Notes: generated by a model from the letters alone, not told the origin. A DNA stretch of 64,000 bases from Sphaerolaimus hirsutus (GCA_964036195.1 OZ038458.1:1984001-2048000); one strand, 5' to 3'; shown: positions 20,190-31,986, counted from the stretch's first letter. Numbers and translations are program-made.

Positions 20190-20425
20190 TATCCTGGCGC
20201 CCTTGGCGCCTGGCGCCCTATTTTCCAAATGGCGCCATGGCGCCCTTGGCGCTTGGCGCCCTCTTTCCGTGGCGCCCCTGGCGCCTGGCGCCCACTTTCT
20301 GAATGGCGCCATGGCGCCCTTGGCGCCTGGCGCCCTTTTTCTGTGGCGCCCTTGGCGCTTGGCGCCCACTTTCCGAATGGCGCCATGGCGCCCTTGGCGC
20401 CTGGCGCCATTTTTTCTGGCGCTTT
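20190..20425. repeat. GGCGCC-rich minisatellite, right end of hAT MITE
   Basis: Same family as the left block, with about three units of the ~74-bp period, ending in the right terminal inverted repeat. Palindromic units mean both strands look alike and could form cruciforms or long RNA duplexes. Confidence 0.8.
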
Positions 20426-20515
20426 TCCATCACTAATCCCCATAAAATGAATCACACTTGAGAAACTGCAATGCTAGAACTGTGCAGTAGCTGGAGCCAC
20501 TACACCTTATTTGAA

Positions 20516-20855
20516 TACCGTATTTGCTTGAATAATTCCCCCCTTGAATAATTCCCCCCCTCGAATAATCCCCCCCTGTAAGACGAGTGAGGAAATAATA
20601 ATTCCCCCCCTCGAATAATCCCCCCCTTTAAAGATTTGATTAATTTGTTATACCTAATTTTAACAAAAATGGCACGTTATTGTGTTTATGAAGCATATTT
20701 TGTGAAATGAGTTGATGGAAACATGCTTGAATATTTTGATGAAATAATAATTCCCCCCTCCCCCTTGAATAATTCCCCCCCTCGAATAGTTCCCCCCTCA
20801 AAAATGTCTGACGAAATAATAATCCCCCAGGGGGATTATTCAAGGAAATACGGTA
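20516..20855. mobile_element. C-run MITE family copy (TACCGTATTT ends)
   Basis: The left end reads TACCGTATTTGCTTGAATAA and then runs of C; the right end reads GGGGGATTATTCAAGG then AAATACGGTA, its inverse. TA at each border may be the target duplication. The interior holds several repeats of TTGAATAATTCCCCCC. It belongs to a family seen five more times in this window. Confidence 0.7.
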
Positions 20856-22218
20856 TACATTATGACTTCACTGTTGGTCAACTCCCCTCACTGGAGCTAA
20901 ATAAGTCACCTATTCACAATAGTTGTCTGCCACAATTAGCATTGAAAAAATTTGTTATGTAGGGGGGGGGGGATGAAATCTCAGAAAACCTCTCAAAACG
21001 AAAGTGGAATTGAATCTTTCTGAAAAAAATGCAGAGAAAATGTGAAAAAATATAAATGAAATTTTTGTTTTTCTTCTTCTCATAAATAAAAATTATTAAA
21101 TCTTTCAGGAAAAATCTGATGAAAATATAAATAAACGAGATTTTTTATTGATTGAAAAAAATATATAAATCTCCCATGATTTTTAAATGATTAATGCCGA
21201 AGACAATACTCTGCACTCGCATTATTCATGTCTCATGTTGGAAGTGGGGAGTTTCATTCTAAAAATGCATATATCTAAGTTTTTCGATTTTTCAAAATCG
21301 CATTTTAAAGTTTGACGCTGGCCCGACGGCGCTATGTTTGGGGGACGACGCTTGCCCCGCACTTTTCAGATAGATCCGATATTTCTCTACAATTTTTGCG
21401 ACCACAAATTTTGTTGGCTGGGAAATATTTAGGGAGTTATGTGAGATTTTGTAAGTCACCCAAAATTGGGAACAAATCTGAACATTTGAAATTAAATGTT
21501 AAATAACTTCTAAACGGTGCATCGTAGGCTAAAACGAATCACATCACTGAAAAGCCCGTGTCTAAAAGTACCTCTACCTAAATTTGAATGACTACCTAAA
21601 TGCACGCATATTTGATTTATAGTGCAAAATAGATTTGGAAATTCATGCATGCATTTTTGGAAATGAAACTTTTTTTGTATGGGAATTCCGGCCAGCTCTT
21701 CGCGGCCGCACCGAAGCACGCGTGCATTTTTGGATATGAAACTATTTTTAGATATGTGCACTTATGAAATGAAACTCCGGTGGTCCGAGATGGATATGTG
21801 CACTTACGAAATGAAAGTTCTGTTTTTCATAGGGGATCTGAGATGGATATGTGCACTTTCGATGTGAAAATTGCGATTTTTTTGAAAATCGGTACCACTG
21901 TTTCTCGGGAACGAAATGGACTATAACGCTGATTTTTTTTCTAAAATGTGAAAAACTATACGTGGAGGCCAAATCCACCCTTAACTCGATATTTCTGGAT
22001 TTGGCGCTTGTGAACTTTTAGAATGGAACTACCCAAGTGTGTAAATGATAATTTAAGCATGCGATTTTTGTTAAATAACAAAAAATTCATTGTTGTGAAT
22101 AACACAAAAACATTATAACAGCAATGAATTTTTTCATCATTTTGTTAAAATTGCATGTGTTCAATACCATTGGCATGCTTCCAGCTTGAACCATGTTTGC
22201 AAGGTGTAAATTCCATTG
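20856..22218. other. Non-coding AT-rich stretch with a short triplicated repeat
   Basis: No supported gene. A 10-bp G run lies at 20,960-20,972. The motif GATATGTGCACTT followed by a GAAATGAAA-like tail occurs three times between about 21,753 and 21,870 with spacing of about 40-55 bp. The rest is low-complexity, A/T-rich sequence. Confidence 0.5.
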
Positions 22219-22226
22219 AGTATGGC

Positions 22227-24197
22227 TAGGGTGTCAAATTTCCGTTTCCGTTTTCCGTTTCCGCCTTTCCGCAGGAAAATTTTTTACCTTTCCGTTTTCC
22301 GTTTTCCGGCAGCCGAAAAATTTTTACCTTTCCGTTTTCCGTTTTCCAGCAGCCAAAAAATTTTTACCTTTCCGTTTTCCGTTTTCCGGCAGCTGAAAAT
22401 TTTTTACCTTTCCGTTTCCGTTTTTCCGGCCCATTTTTCCGTTTTCCGGCTGAAAAATTTATACCTTTCCATTTCTGTTTTACCAGGCCATTTTTCCATT
22501 TTCTGGCTCGATTTTCAGTTTTCTGGCATGTTTCCATTGTTTTTCCAATCTGTATTTATCTTTAATTGGCTCATCCCATTGTGTTGTTTTTGTCTCTTGG
22601 AGCAGCATTGACAACTGGGATTTCAGGGTCAGTGAAACAGGTGCTGTGAACCCAATTGGGTCATATGCTGATGCCAATAATTGATTCAAGTTTTGTCTGG
22701 TTGGTGTTGTGATGCTGTCAATTTGCAATTTTGGTGTTGATATTGCCAGCATGTCTGTTCGGTTATTTTATTTCATGCCCATTACTGAGACAATTTTATT
22801 CACCTTTGGACTCCTGTTGTTTTCTGCTATTTCATTCATGACTGATCTGGAGTTTGATAGCCAACCCCTCATGTTCAGAGAACATTGGTTAAATAAAGCT
22901 TTGACTTTGTAATATAGTTCTAAAGCTTCAACGTCATTCGTGACACTCATGATGAAGTTATTGAATGTAAATGTTGTTTATTCTCATTGCCAACTGGTTT
23001 CATTCCCCATTTTCTTCATATTCATTCCTGTTGTTTATTGTCACATTGAAATGGTATTTTATGACTGCTCCCAAAATTGCTGGGCTGCAGACAAGTCCAA
23101 ACAGTACGCGTTTAAAACAAAGTACTATTAAGTTATTTTCAGTTACTGGTTTTGAGGCATCTTTCAGCCAGAAAAATTGTGTGTAGTCTCTAGCTTGGTC
23201 ATGCAATCCTATTTGCAAAAATGCCTTTTCAATATCAGCAATTAATGATAGATTGCCTGCCCTGAACCTCAGGAGCAGGCCCAGTGCTAATGGTGTTGTA
23301 ATTGGTCCTCTAAAAAGGCACTTGTTGAAACTGGGCTTACCTGCCGACCCATCGTACACGATTCTGCATGATGTCAATTTGCCCGGCGTGATTACTGGCT
23401 GGTGTGGCAGGTAATGAATCCCCTTGTTGTCTGTTTTGTCATCACAGATCTCAATCATTCCCTTTTCTAGTTGGTCGTCCAAAACTTTCCGGTATTGTTC
23501 GAATTAGTTTGGATCTTTGTTGAATCTTCTTATCAGTGATTTAAACCACGCCAAGGCTTCTGCTTTTCCTGTGGGCAGGTCACTGATACTCTCTTTATAC
23601 AGCCAGTCAATATAGTATCGTTTGTTGTTGTCGTTGAATTTTATGCTATTTATTATCATCTCCTCTGCAATGTCGTCATCAATTGCATAGGGGTCATCAG
23701 TGATTCCCACTGCTTCTAGGCTGTGAAATTGTTGTAGTGTTTCCTTTCCTATGGCCACTATGGCTACTTTTTGATGATTTTCTGTTGGTTCAGTTAAGCT
23801 TGAACTACAAGTGAAGTTACAGGCATGATCCATAGTTGCATAATGTACAGCTACCACAATCAAAGCCAAACAGGCAAACCTGCATGCAGGTTTTCCTTCT
23901 GCAAATTTGTCTATTACCGTGCTAATTTCACTTTATTTTTTTCCGTTTCCGTGAAAATTTTGCTTTCCGTTTTCCGTTTTCCGGCATTTCATTTTTCCGT
24001 TTTCCGTTTTCCGGCCGACAATTTTTTTTTACCTTTCCGTTTTCCGTTTTCCGCTGAGTGAAATTTTTTTACCTTTCCGTTTTCCGTTTTCCGGCAGAAA
24101 TTTTTTTTTTACCTTTCCGTTTTCCGTTTTCCGTAAAGTGAAAAAATTTTACCTTTCCGTTTTCCGTTTTCCGTAAAAAAAATTTTTTGACACCCTA
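22227..24197. mobile_element. hAT-type element carrying a captured BEL/Pao fragment (Pack-type)
   Basis: Terminal inverted repeats TAGGGTGTCAAA (left) and TTTGACACCCTA (right) are flanked by a perfect 8-bp target duplication AGTATGGC at 22,219-22,226 and 24,198-24,205. Subterminal regions (about 22,235-22,530 and 23,935-24,180) are made of TTTCCGTTTTCCG repeats with A/T spacers. Between them, about 22,530-23,870 on the minus strand encodes broken BEL/Pao RT-region sequence, and there is no hAT transposase. It is therefore a non-autonomous hAT element that has taken in a retrotransposon fragment, or into which a fragment was inserted and then mobilised. Confidence 0.85.
22535..23869 (-). pseudogene. 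BEL/Pao RT-region fragment inside the hAT element
   Basis: Minus-strand reading in order: a linker region (IGKETLQQFHSLEAVGI-like, about 23,869-23,505), an RT segment containing PHQPVITPG and CRIVYDGSAGKPSFN (about 23,480-23,000), and A17-region sequence with SAYDPIGFTAP (about 22,750-22,620). These correspond in the same order to the intact BEL element at 13.9-15.2 kb but are clearly divergent. The frames are broken by stops and shifts, and RT is interrupted before and after the catalytic region. Gag, protease, integrase and LTRs are absent. Confidence 0.85.
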
Positions 24198-24205
24198 AGT
24201 ATGGC

Positions 24206-24713
24206 CATAATGCTCACTAAACATTGAATAAGTAATATGGCAAGATCAAAAAACCCAGCCATAACACTGCACTCACACAATGCAAAATGTAAGATCAGAT
24301 GTAAAAAAAGCATTTTTATTGTAGGGAATATTTCGTGTAATGGATGAGAGGATGTTTATCAGATTATCTTCATGATATAGATATTGCTTCCAGTATGAAT
24401 ATAGAATAGACATTTATACAACTCTTGAAATTTTTGCAGCATTTGACAACAGTAAAATATTTAGCTTCATGTAACGCACACTGGATCACAATCACTGATT
24501 CCCATAATCCTCTATGTCCATGTTCATGAATGTTTATGAATGAATATTAAACACAAACATGACTGCAGTCAACAGAGGCCACATTAACTGGAAGTGTCCA
24601 TCTGATGTGGTCAAGCTCCTTGCGATACACAAGGCAAGCATTGATTTGTGTGTCACAGGTTGTTTTCAATGTGCTGAGCATTTCCACATAATATTTAGGG
24701 GATTAAATACATC
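24206..24713. other. Non-coding, probably intron or 3' flank of the lectin gene
   Basis: No supported gene or repeat. It lies between the hAT element and a C-run MITE; the lectin gene's following exons may continue through or beyond it. Confidence 0.4.
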
Positions 24714-24846
24714 TACCGTATTTCCTCGAAATACCCCCCCCCCCCCTTGAAATACCCTCCCCCCTCCCTCGTTTGACCCCCCCCCCTCCTCTCGGGAGCA
24801 CTATGAAACAATCACCCCCCGGGGGGTATTTCAAGGAAATACAGTA
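24714..24846. mobile_element. Short C-run MITE copy
   Basis: A 133-bp copy running from TACCGTATTTCCTCGAAATA to its inverse, TATTTCAAGGAAATACAGTA, with C-rich and G-rich runs inside. It lies in the intron after the last lectin-gene exon recognised here. Confidence 0.7.
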
Positions 24847-24894
24847 AACAGATATGCCATATTCACAACTACCAATGAACTCAATAACGCGTAC

Positions 24895-24997
24895 CTCATA
24901 TCATTGTGTTGAAGTGCTTCCATTTCAAAACATTGCCAGTTTGATGGTGGCACATAACCTTCACAATCAATGTCACCACTGCATGGAACAAACAGTC
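24895..24997 (-). CDS. Lectin gene exon 6 (Cys-containing, continues downstream)
   Basis: Acceptor TCACAG and donor GTACGC, 103 bp, phase 1 to 2. It contains a CSGDIDCEGY stretch. The next exon is not identified. Confidence 0.6.
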
Positions 24998-27649
24998 CTG
25001 TGAATGAAACTCTAAATTGCATACTAGCAGATTCTCAGTAAAAATGCTGGTGGTTTCACACCTTCATGAATTTCAAAATATCCCTCAATTGTATTTAGAA
25101 ACAGTGGAATACAGTGACCATTCCCATCAGTGCCACCAACACACACTTCACCAGCTGCACAGGGCTTTTCACAGCAACCTGCATTGCAATGACAATTTCA
25201 AAATGAATACCTAGAGTGTACTCAATGAAAAATCATGCATGAAATAAACATGTGTGTAGATTCTGCTATTGTCAAGTGCTTATCAAGAACCCCATAGTGT
25301 CTGGCATAGTCAAGCATCTCCAAAATTGTAAATACATTCCAAAAAATCCACAGGTGTCCATATTTTCTGATATGGGTAAGGGATGTCACTTCATTTTTAC
25401 TAACTTCCTGAATATCTAATAAATTTAAATCATGGTAGTCAATCAGATATTTTTATCAAAAGATGAAATGTTGGTAAAAATTACATATGTACTCTGCAGT
25501 TATTTTACATCCCTCTAAAAAACATTACATAAAAATAAACAGTGGGGAACTTTCCATTGGTTTTCAGTTTTTGTGGCAAGCCTACAAGGTAATAGGAAGC
25601 CATGTAATGTTTAATATATGGGATACAGACAATTTGCCTCAATGTATTTCTGAAGTATGAAAAAGCATTCTCAAAGCTTCTCTTCTGAACTCATTTAAGT
25701 ACTGTTTCATTTTCAATTTCACTTAATGAAGTCATGAATATCCAATGAAAGGTCCATGTACTAACTAATCAACAAAACAAACTATTTTTTTGCAGATATC
25801 ATAACCTAATATTATATGTCATGGCTCCACAGCTCTTTGTCCACAGAAAACATAACAATACATTATGTGCTTATAGCTGGGTTCTTTCACTCCCACAGTC
25901 ATCATTGCATGACCATTTTATTAGACCTTTTATCCCCTGCAATCTGATAATAGGGGATCTTGACAAGCACATTGTAGTAGCAGCTTGAACTTACTACATA
26001 GTAAGTTCAATCAACTACTACACCATTATGGTAACCTGATTCTGTTGAACTTGTTGATAATGTAACACTGCTGGAAGTCATGATTCCTGTACTGGGCGTT
26101 GACTGTGTGTCACTGAATGTGGGTGGTGCAGTGACAATGTCCTCTGTTGTTGACACCAATGTTGTTGTGACATTGCTCTCCCAACATGGGAATGAACATA
26201 TATATTTGTGTTTTTCATCACACCTTTCCAAATCCAGTGCTTTATTAGGCAACATTGTAAAGCACATGACTGTTTTGGATGCTAAAATGGTATATATGAG
26301 GTTCAGAAAGTTGATAAAATCAACTGATGATCATGAATCAACAACAGTGTGTACAGGGATTTACAACCACTTTCAAATTAGATTGTTATTGAAAAACCAC
26401 TTGATAGTGAATAAAATATATACCAACCATTGTACAACTTTGAATATATCAAAGGCAAATCTGTATTGTTTGACAAATTCACACATTTTTCCTTGGTGCC
26501 ATAAATCCAATATTTATCACCAGTAGAAATTTTTGTTAAAGAATTGATCTGATCAACTGTCTCAAACATTGCAAGACTTCCCCCTGGAAATAGCATGCTA
26601 CATGCTGCAGATGCCTCACTATGGGTTTTGTAGTCTTCAGACAACTCATATTTGATGCATTCCTCCTACAAATATTTAGAACTTTTATCTTTGTTGGAGA
26701 TAATGTTTATCTGAATTATTTTTTTATTTTTTTTATTTCAGGGCATGAATTTCGACTAAACTTCAGTGTAACTGCAGTATATAATACCATAGATTCAGGG
26801 TGCAAATTCTCTGAGGAAGTTCTATGGACTATTTGCTACTCGTAAAATGAACAACTTGACAGAAAGATTGGCCTGACCCAAGTCTCTGTCAAAAAATAAC
26901 CTGGATGATATAAATGAGTGAATGGGGAAGACCCAAAAGTTTTACAAAACCTATCGTTCTGATGTGCACTGTTGTGAGAAGTGATTTGTTTTCTTATTTG
27001 ATAATTTTTGGTGTGCAGTGATAAAAGCAATCAGACCCTATGAATAAACCTCCAAAAGTCATCTAGCAAACACCTTTCATTGGTGGACAACTTGGGATGA
27101 ATGTCATTAAAACTATAAAAATATTATTCTGACAATTCAATTGAAAATGTAAACTCAAATACTGTGAAAATTGGGGTTAATGGAAAACATTTAATGTTTG
27201 AAAACTCAAAGTCAAACTGTATGTTCTACAATGTTTATGTCTCAACAGTATGTTGGTCATTAAAAAAAATTGTGTTAATGGGAACTACTTACAGTAGGTT
27301 GAGTGGTCATCATTGAACTGGTCATCATACTAGATTCACTAGGTTTAGTCATTGTTATGGTAGAGCCAGTGGTTGACTGACTGGGTTGACCAGTTTCTGT
27401 GCTTGTACTCAACTCTTCAGATGTTGTACTTATGTCTTGTGGTGTGCTGGAGGAAATGGTTGTGGTAGTTGTTGACTGTGAACTGCAGTCATGTGAACAT
27501 ATGTAGTAGTGTTTCTTTATACAGTTCCTTAATTCCACTTTTTGCTCTGTAAAAGCCATGCACTGTTTCAGGCAGGTGGCTGCAAGGTTGGACAGTATTG
27601 GAAAATAAAAAATTTATTTGATGTTTTTATATACACTAGATTTGATCGA

Positions 27650-27719
<70 letters not shown>

Positions 27720-28604
27720 TTTATACATTTTAAAGAAACATGTGGTGTTCTGGTCAGAATCAGTTACCATCTACAAAAATGTTTACTGAAACTGAAAAAT
27801 GAAGGGTTATGCCCAATTTTCAGCTTTTTCTGATGACTCAATCACACTAAAAAGTCAATAAGTTGAGTAAAAAAGTTCCATATTCATTAGAAAAAGTAGT
27901 CAACTATACATTCTAGCAAATATGCATGTCTAATTGCAGAATCATGATTATAGCTCAAGAGTTAAGGACATTTGAAAAAGTTTTGCTGTTGTCACCAACT
28001 GTCGGGTAACTGCTAGACAACAGCTAAAATTTTAAAACATCTATAAATCTTGAGCTACAAGCATGATTCTGCAATTTGACATGCATATTCACCTAGGTAG
28101 AATATATAAAGTAATATATAAAGTACATTTAGTTTTCCACTTTTTTCATGCATATGGACATTTTTACTCAACTTATTTAACCTTTTCAGTGTTGTCAAGT
28201 CATCACAAAAAAAACATATAAATGCTGCCTAATGATAACAAATGAAGAAATTTCTTTTTTTGGTTACATGATAAAAGCTTGCATCATGCAACAATGTTGG
28301 AGTTCCTTTTATTATGGTGTATTTTTGTCATATCTTCCTTTCTACAATTGTGTACAGCATATGAATACATACCATTCACAATTTCATTATAAACTGCTGG
28401 TTTTTGTTCAATTTCAGTGAGCTCAATACACTTCTGTTTTTCTCCAGCAATCCAGTAAGTAGAAGAATTATTTATCTTTGTTTTTAAAACACTTTGTTCT
28501 TCTCCTGACACAAAACTGGCTAGTACTCCACCAGATAAATCTTTGCATTGAAATCTGGCTTGTTCTTCCGTTTCCATATGTGTTGATACATAGAAACACA
28601 TATC
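24895..28604 (-). CDS. C-type-lectin-domain / mucin-like secreted or surface protein, partial gene
   Basis: Six exons on the minus strand, in order: 28604-28373, 27579-27293, 26665-26428, 26281-26036, 25178-25062, 24997-24895. Each boundary has GT and AG, and the phases (0-1, 1-0, 0-1, 1-1, 1-1, 1-2) and lengths (232, 287, 238, 246, 117, 103) all agree, which is strong support. Exons 1+2 and exons 3+4 each make a C-type-lectin-like domain (YWI motif, Cys spacing, closing YICS) followed by a Thr/Ser-rich mucin-like linker, a clear two-exon unit duplication. Exon 5 is a small Cys-rich module; exon 6 begins another Cys-containing region. The start, signal peptide and the remaining exons are not visible. 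The calcium-binding EPN/QPD and WND motifs are not evident, so sugar binding is uncertain. The likely role is adhesion or immune recognition at the surface, inferred from the domains only. Confidence 0.82.
25062..25178 (-). CDS. Lectin gene exon 5 (small Cys-rich module)
   Basis: Acceptor ATGCAG and donor GTGTGA. It encodes CCEKPCAAGEVCVGG and a following CIP, a disulfide-rich module of unassigned type. Confidence 0.65.
26036..26281 (-). CDS. Lectin gene exon 4 (CTLD-2 second half and Thr/Ser linker)
   Basis: Acceptor TTTTAG and donor GTTACC. It parallels exon 2 (CFTM..., ending KYICS) followed by a shorter Thr/Ser-rich linker. The donor is less canonical but gives the phase needed by exon 5. 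Confidence 0.75.
26428..26665 (-). CDS. Lectin gene exon 3 (CTLD-2, first half)
   Basis: Acceptor TTGTAG and donor GTTGGT. It parallels exon 1 (GGSLAMF, KYWIYGTKEKC) with the same phases, showing a tandem duplication of the two-exon CTLD unit. Confidence 0.8.
27293..27579 (-). CDS. Lectin gene exon 2 (CTLD-1 second half and Thr/Ser linker)
   Basis: Acceptor TTGCAG and donor GTAAGT. It completes CTLD-1 (CMAF..., ending HYYICS) and continues into a Thr/Ser/Pro-rich, probably O-glycosylated linker. Confidence 0.82.
27652..27717. repeat. (TA)n microsatellite
   Basis: About 33 uninterrupted TA units in the intron between lectin-gene exons 1 and 2. Confidence 0.95.
28373..28604 (-). CDS. Lectin gene exon 1 of visible set (CTLD-1, first half)
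   Basis: Acceptor TTACAG and donor GTATGT. It encodes the N-terminal half of a CTLD with the GGVLASF stretch and TYWIAGEKQKC, ending phase 1 after the first base of a Gly/Ala codon. Confidence 0.8.
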
Positions 28605-28833
28605 CTGTAATAGCAATCAAAGCAATAAAATCAGGTCAATTATACTTGAGAAAATTTAGCTGCTTGGAAATGCATGCTTGAGTTAGACAATTTATTCGTT
28701 TTTAAATATAAATTTCTGCTGCATCAGTTTCAGCATCAAGTTCAGCATCAGGTTCGGCACCAAGTTTTTATTTATTAATGAGTGCTAGATCTCTAGCTGT
28801 GTGTGAGATATGCAGCTGATACTTAAGTGGTAT

Positions 28834-29269
28834 CAGGGCCGTATCCAGCGGAGGGCGGGGGGGTGCTGCATCCCCCCCCCTCCCGGGGCGAGACCAGAAA
28901 GTGACCGGAGAATGCGACTTATTCAACAACGTCAGCGTAAAAAATTTTGCGCGCAAGCGCGCATTCTCCACCAGACAAAGTATTATCATCATATTTGCTC
29001 CATGTGGCCGAAAATCATTACGAATACACTCGAGTGTTCTGCTTTTTGCTGTTTTGTATGGATATTTACATACATATACAGCGTTCCATGGCGCTGACGC
29101 CAACGCCAATGGCGCGATGGCGTGGCGCCTACTAATGGCGCCAGCGCCATGGCGCCATTTCGCCACTATGTAGATCAAATTTTAGGGGGGGGGGCTGAGC
29201 CCCCCCCCCCCCCTCGCCGGCCTCCGTAAACAAGCAGCCCCCCGCTCAAAAATCCTGGATACGTCCCTG
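28834..29269. mobile_element. Non-autonomous hAT MITE (CAGGGNCGTATCCAG ends)
   Basis: The left end reads CAGGGCCGTATCCAG and the right end CTGGATACGTCCCTG, inverted repeats. They are flanked by a perfect 8-bp target duplication AGTGGTAT at 28,826-28,833 and 29,270-29,277. No transposase. C-run and G-run tracts lie subterminally. An inner segment (29,083-29,165) is GGCGCC-rich and resembles the left end of the MITE at 19,527, suggesting nesting or shared ancestry. Confidence 0.9.
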
Positions 29270-29277
29270 AGTGGTAT

Positions 29278-29981
29278 TTATATAAATAGGCGTAACACAC
29301 CCCTCCCTACTTTACACCAGCAGGGGGAGGTCAGCGGCCCTTATGTGGATGTCAAGATGTGGGTCGCTGAACATGCAACATTTTTCTGCAATTTTTGCTG
29401 TCTGCCACAAGCCACATTTACCCCTATCAAAATTCTTCAGGGCGGGGCATTTTTGATGGAATGTTCTTTCTGCACTTTTACAGTTTTATACCCTCCCCTA
29501 GATATCACTGTAAACCCAGCTTTTCTAGTGTCCAATTACAAGTCACCTCTTTTGTCTGCCACCCTTTGCAGCAGAGTCGTGTTAGGCAGGGAGCATTTTC
29601 TGTTATGTAGTGATGAACAGAAATATTTGCTGCACAGTATTGTATTGTTAACATACTCATTAACATTAATCTGAATTCACAACATCAGGCAGTGAACTTA
29701 TTGTAAATGGCATGACAAATTTCAGTGCTGAACGTTGCTGAACTTGTGCCTTTTCTGCTGAAGTTGTGGTAGACAGCAAAAATTGCACATACCTATTTTG
29801 CATGTAGCGAGTCCCCAAAGCCCCTGACGCTGGTGCATATTAGGGGGGATTTGAAGTACATTCCCCCAAAATTTCATACTTCAATGCCCCATGGCAGCAG
29901 ATACAGCATGTGTAAAAGAATAAAAAAACAATGCGAACCTGATGTGGCAGCAGTTTATATATAAATATAATGAATTATAGA
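29278..29981. other. Non-coding, no feature seen
   Basis: Mixed-composition sequence with no supported gene or repeat boundary. A 109-aa frame at 29,345-29,674 has no recognisable domain or splice context. Confidence 0.4.
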
Positions 29982-30045
29982 TACCGTATTTCCTAGAATT
30001 ACCCCCCCCCCCTTGAATTAACCCCCCTCGAAATACCCCCAGGGA
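29982..30045. mobile_element. C-run MITE family, one end only
   Basis: TACCGTATTTCCTAGAATTA followed by C runs and CTCGAAATACCCCC, as in the other copies, but the opposite end is missing or unrecognisable. Confidence 0.5.
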
Positions 30046-30274
30046 CCAGATTTACTTCTCGCGTAATGCACCCTACGTGCACGTAATGCGCCCGAAATCG
30101 GGCAGCCTCCCTACAACTTAAGTACGGTTGCCCTATGTGCACGCGACTCGCGAAAACGCAATTCAATTGCGTGTCGGGAGGCGGCTGTCAGGCGTAGGAC
30201 ATATGAAGGGTGTGCTTCTAAAAGTACCGATCTACGAAAAATCGATTTTGAGATAATCGCAATTGAATGTTTGG

Positions 30275-30375
30275 AGTATGCAATACCCATACATGGGTAT
30301 TGGGTATAGGAATTTTGGGTATGGGTATTTAGGGTATATTGTTGGGTATCCACATGCATGGGTATAATTGTTGAT
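30275..30375. repeat. GGGTAT-rich imperfect repeat
   Basis: GGGTAT/ATACCC variants occur about a dozen times in about 100 bp on both strands, including palindromic ACCCATACATGGGT. Confidence 0.65.
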
Positions 30376-30599
30376 TATACCCATAACACTAGCTATATAA
30401 AATTTTGTGATAGTGATACCCTTAATTTACTGTAGATCGGTACTTTTATAGGCACAATTGGGAAACTTTCATGCAGATCAGTACTTTTAAAAACACAAAT
30501 TGTACATCGGTACTTTATCAAAGCACAAATTGTTGCGTTTTATGTACATCGGTACTTTTAAAAGCACATTTTTTTAAAACACATTTTTAAGGCAGATCG

Positions 30600-31767
30600 G
30601 TACTTTTTGAAGTACAAGAAGTAGATCGGTACTTCTGAAAGCACAATCTTGAATAGTGACTTTAGAATGCAGATCAGTACTTCTGAAAGCACAATCTTGA
30701 ATAGTGACTTTAGATTTCAGATCGGTACTTCTGAAAGCACAATTTTGAATAGTGACTTTAGATTGCAGATCGGTACTTCTGAAAGCACAATTTTGAATAG
30801 TGACTTTAGAATGCAGATTGGTACTTCTGAAAGCACAATTTTGAATAGTGACTTTAGATTGCAGATCGGTACTTCTGGAAGCACAATCTTGAATAGTGAC
30901 TTTAGAATGCAGATCAGTACTTCTGGAAGCACAATCTTGAATAGTGACTTTAGAATGCAGATCGGTACTTCTGGAAGCACAATCTTGAATAGTGAATTTA
31001 GATTGCAGATCGGTACTTCTTGAAGCACAATCTTGAATAGTGACTTTTGATTGCAGATCGGTACTTCTTGAAGCACAATCTTGAATCGTGAATTTAGATT
31101 GCAGATCGGTACTTCTTGAAGCACAATCTTGAATAGTGACTTTTGATTGCAGATCAGTACTTCTTGAAGCACAATCTTGAATAGTGACTTTTGATTGCAG
31201 ATTGGTACTTCTTGAAGCACAATCTTGAATAGTGACTTTTGATTGCAGATCGGTACTTCTTGAAGCACAATTTTGAATAGTGACTTTAGATTGCAGATTG
31301 GTACTTCTGAAAGCACAATCTTGAATAGTGACTTTAGATTGCAGATCAGTACTTCTGAAAGCACAATTTTGAATAGTGACTTTAGAATGCAGATTGGTAC
31401 TTCTGAAAGCACAATTTTGAATAGTGACTTTAGATTGCAGATCGGTACTTCTGGAAGCACAATCTTGAATAGTGACTTTAGAATGCAGATCGGTACTTCT
31501 GGAAGCACAATCTTGAATAGTGACTTTAGAATGCAGATCGGTACTTCTGGAAGCACAATCTTGAATAGTGAATTTAGATTGCAGATCGGTACTTCTGGAA
31601 GCACAATCTTGAATAGTGAATTTAGATTGCAGATCGGTACTTCTGGAAGCACAATCTTGAATAGTGAATTTAGATTGCAGATCAGTACTTCTTGAAGCAC
31701 AATCTTGAATAGTGACTTTTGATTGCAGATCAGTACTTCTTGAAGCACAATCTTGAATAGTGACTTT
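30600..31767. repeat. 48-bp minisatellite array 1
   Basis: About 24 tandem copies of a 48-bp unit containing GATTGCAGATCGGTACTTCT and AGCACAATCTTGAATAGTGA. Because 48 is divisible by three, several frames stay open on both strands (for example a KVTIQDCASRSTDLQS repeat), but these are a consequence of the repeat and not evidence for a gene. Degenerate half-units extend left to about 30,209, where one copy is inverted. Confidence 0.95.
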
Positions 31768-31986
31768 TAAAAAACTCATATCACACGGTGTGATGCTACC
31801 TGTATCCAAATGTAATTTTAACGGAAAATAAAATAAAAATAAAAAATTCAACTACGACGAAAATACTGCAGTTTGACACTATTTCCCTGGTCTGTTAGCG
31901 TATTCTGTCACATATTTCTACATATTTGACCCTATTATCTTTTATTTTTCGTACCAAACAGCCTCACGCGCGCGCTCGCCAGAAAA

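Larger units (their letters stand above)
19527..20435. mobile_element. Non-autonomous hAT element (MITE) with GGCGCC minisatellite ends
   Basis: The terminal inverted repeat begins TAGTGATGGAA on the left and ends TTCCATCACTA on the right, fitting the hAT pattern (C/T)ARNG. It is flanked by a perfect 8-bp target duplication ATCCCCAT at 19,519-19,526 and 20,436-20,443. The interior has no transposase. Just inside each end are blocks of GGCGCC-rich tandem repeats; the middle is AT-rich. Confidence 0.9.

Noticed and set aside
30275..30375. GGGTAT repeats as telomeric sequence
   Set aside because: Not the metazoan TTAGGG, mixed orientation, only about 100 bp and interrupted.
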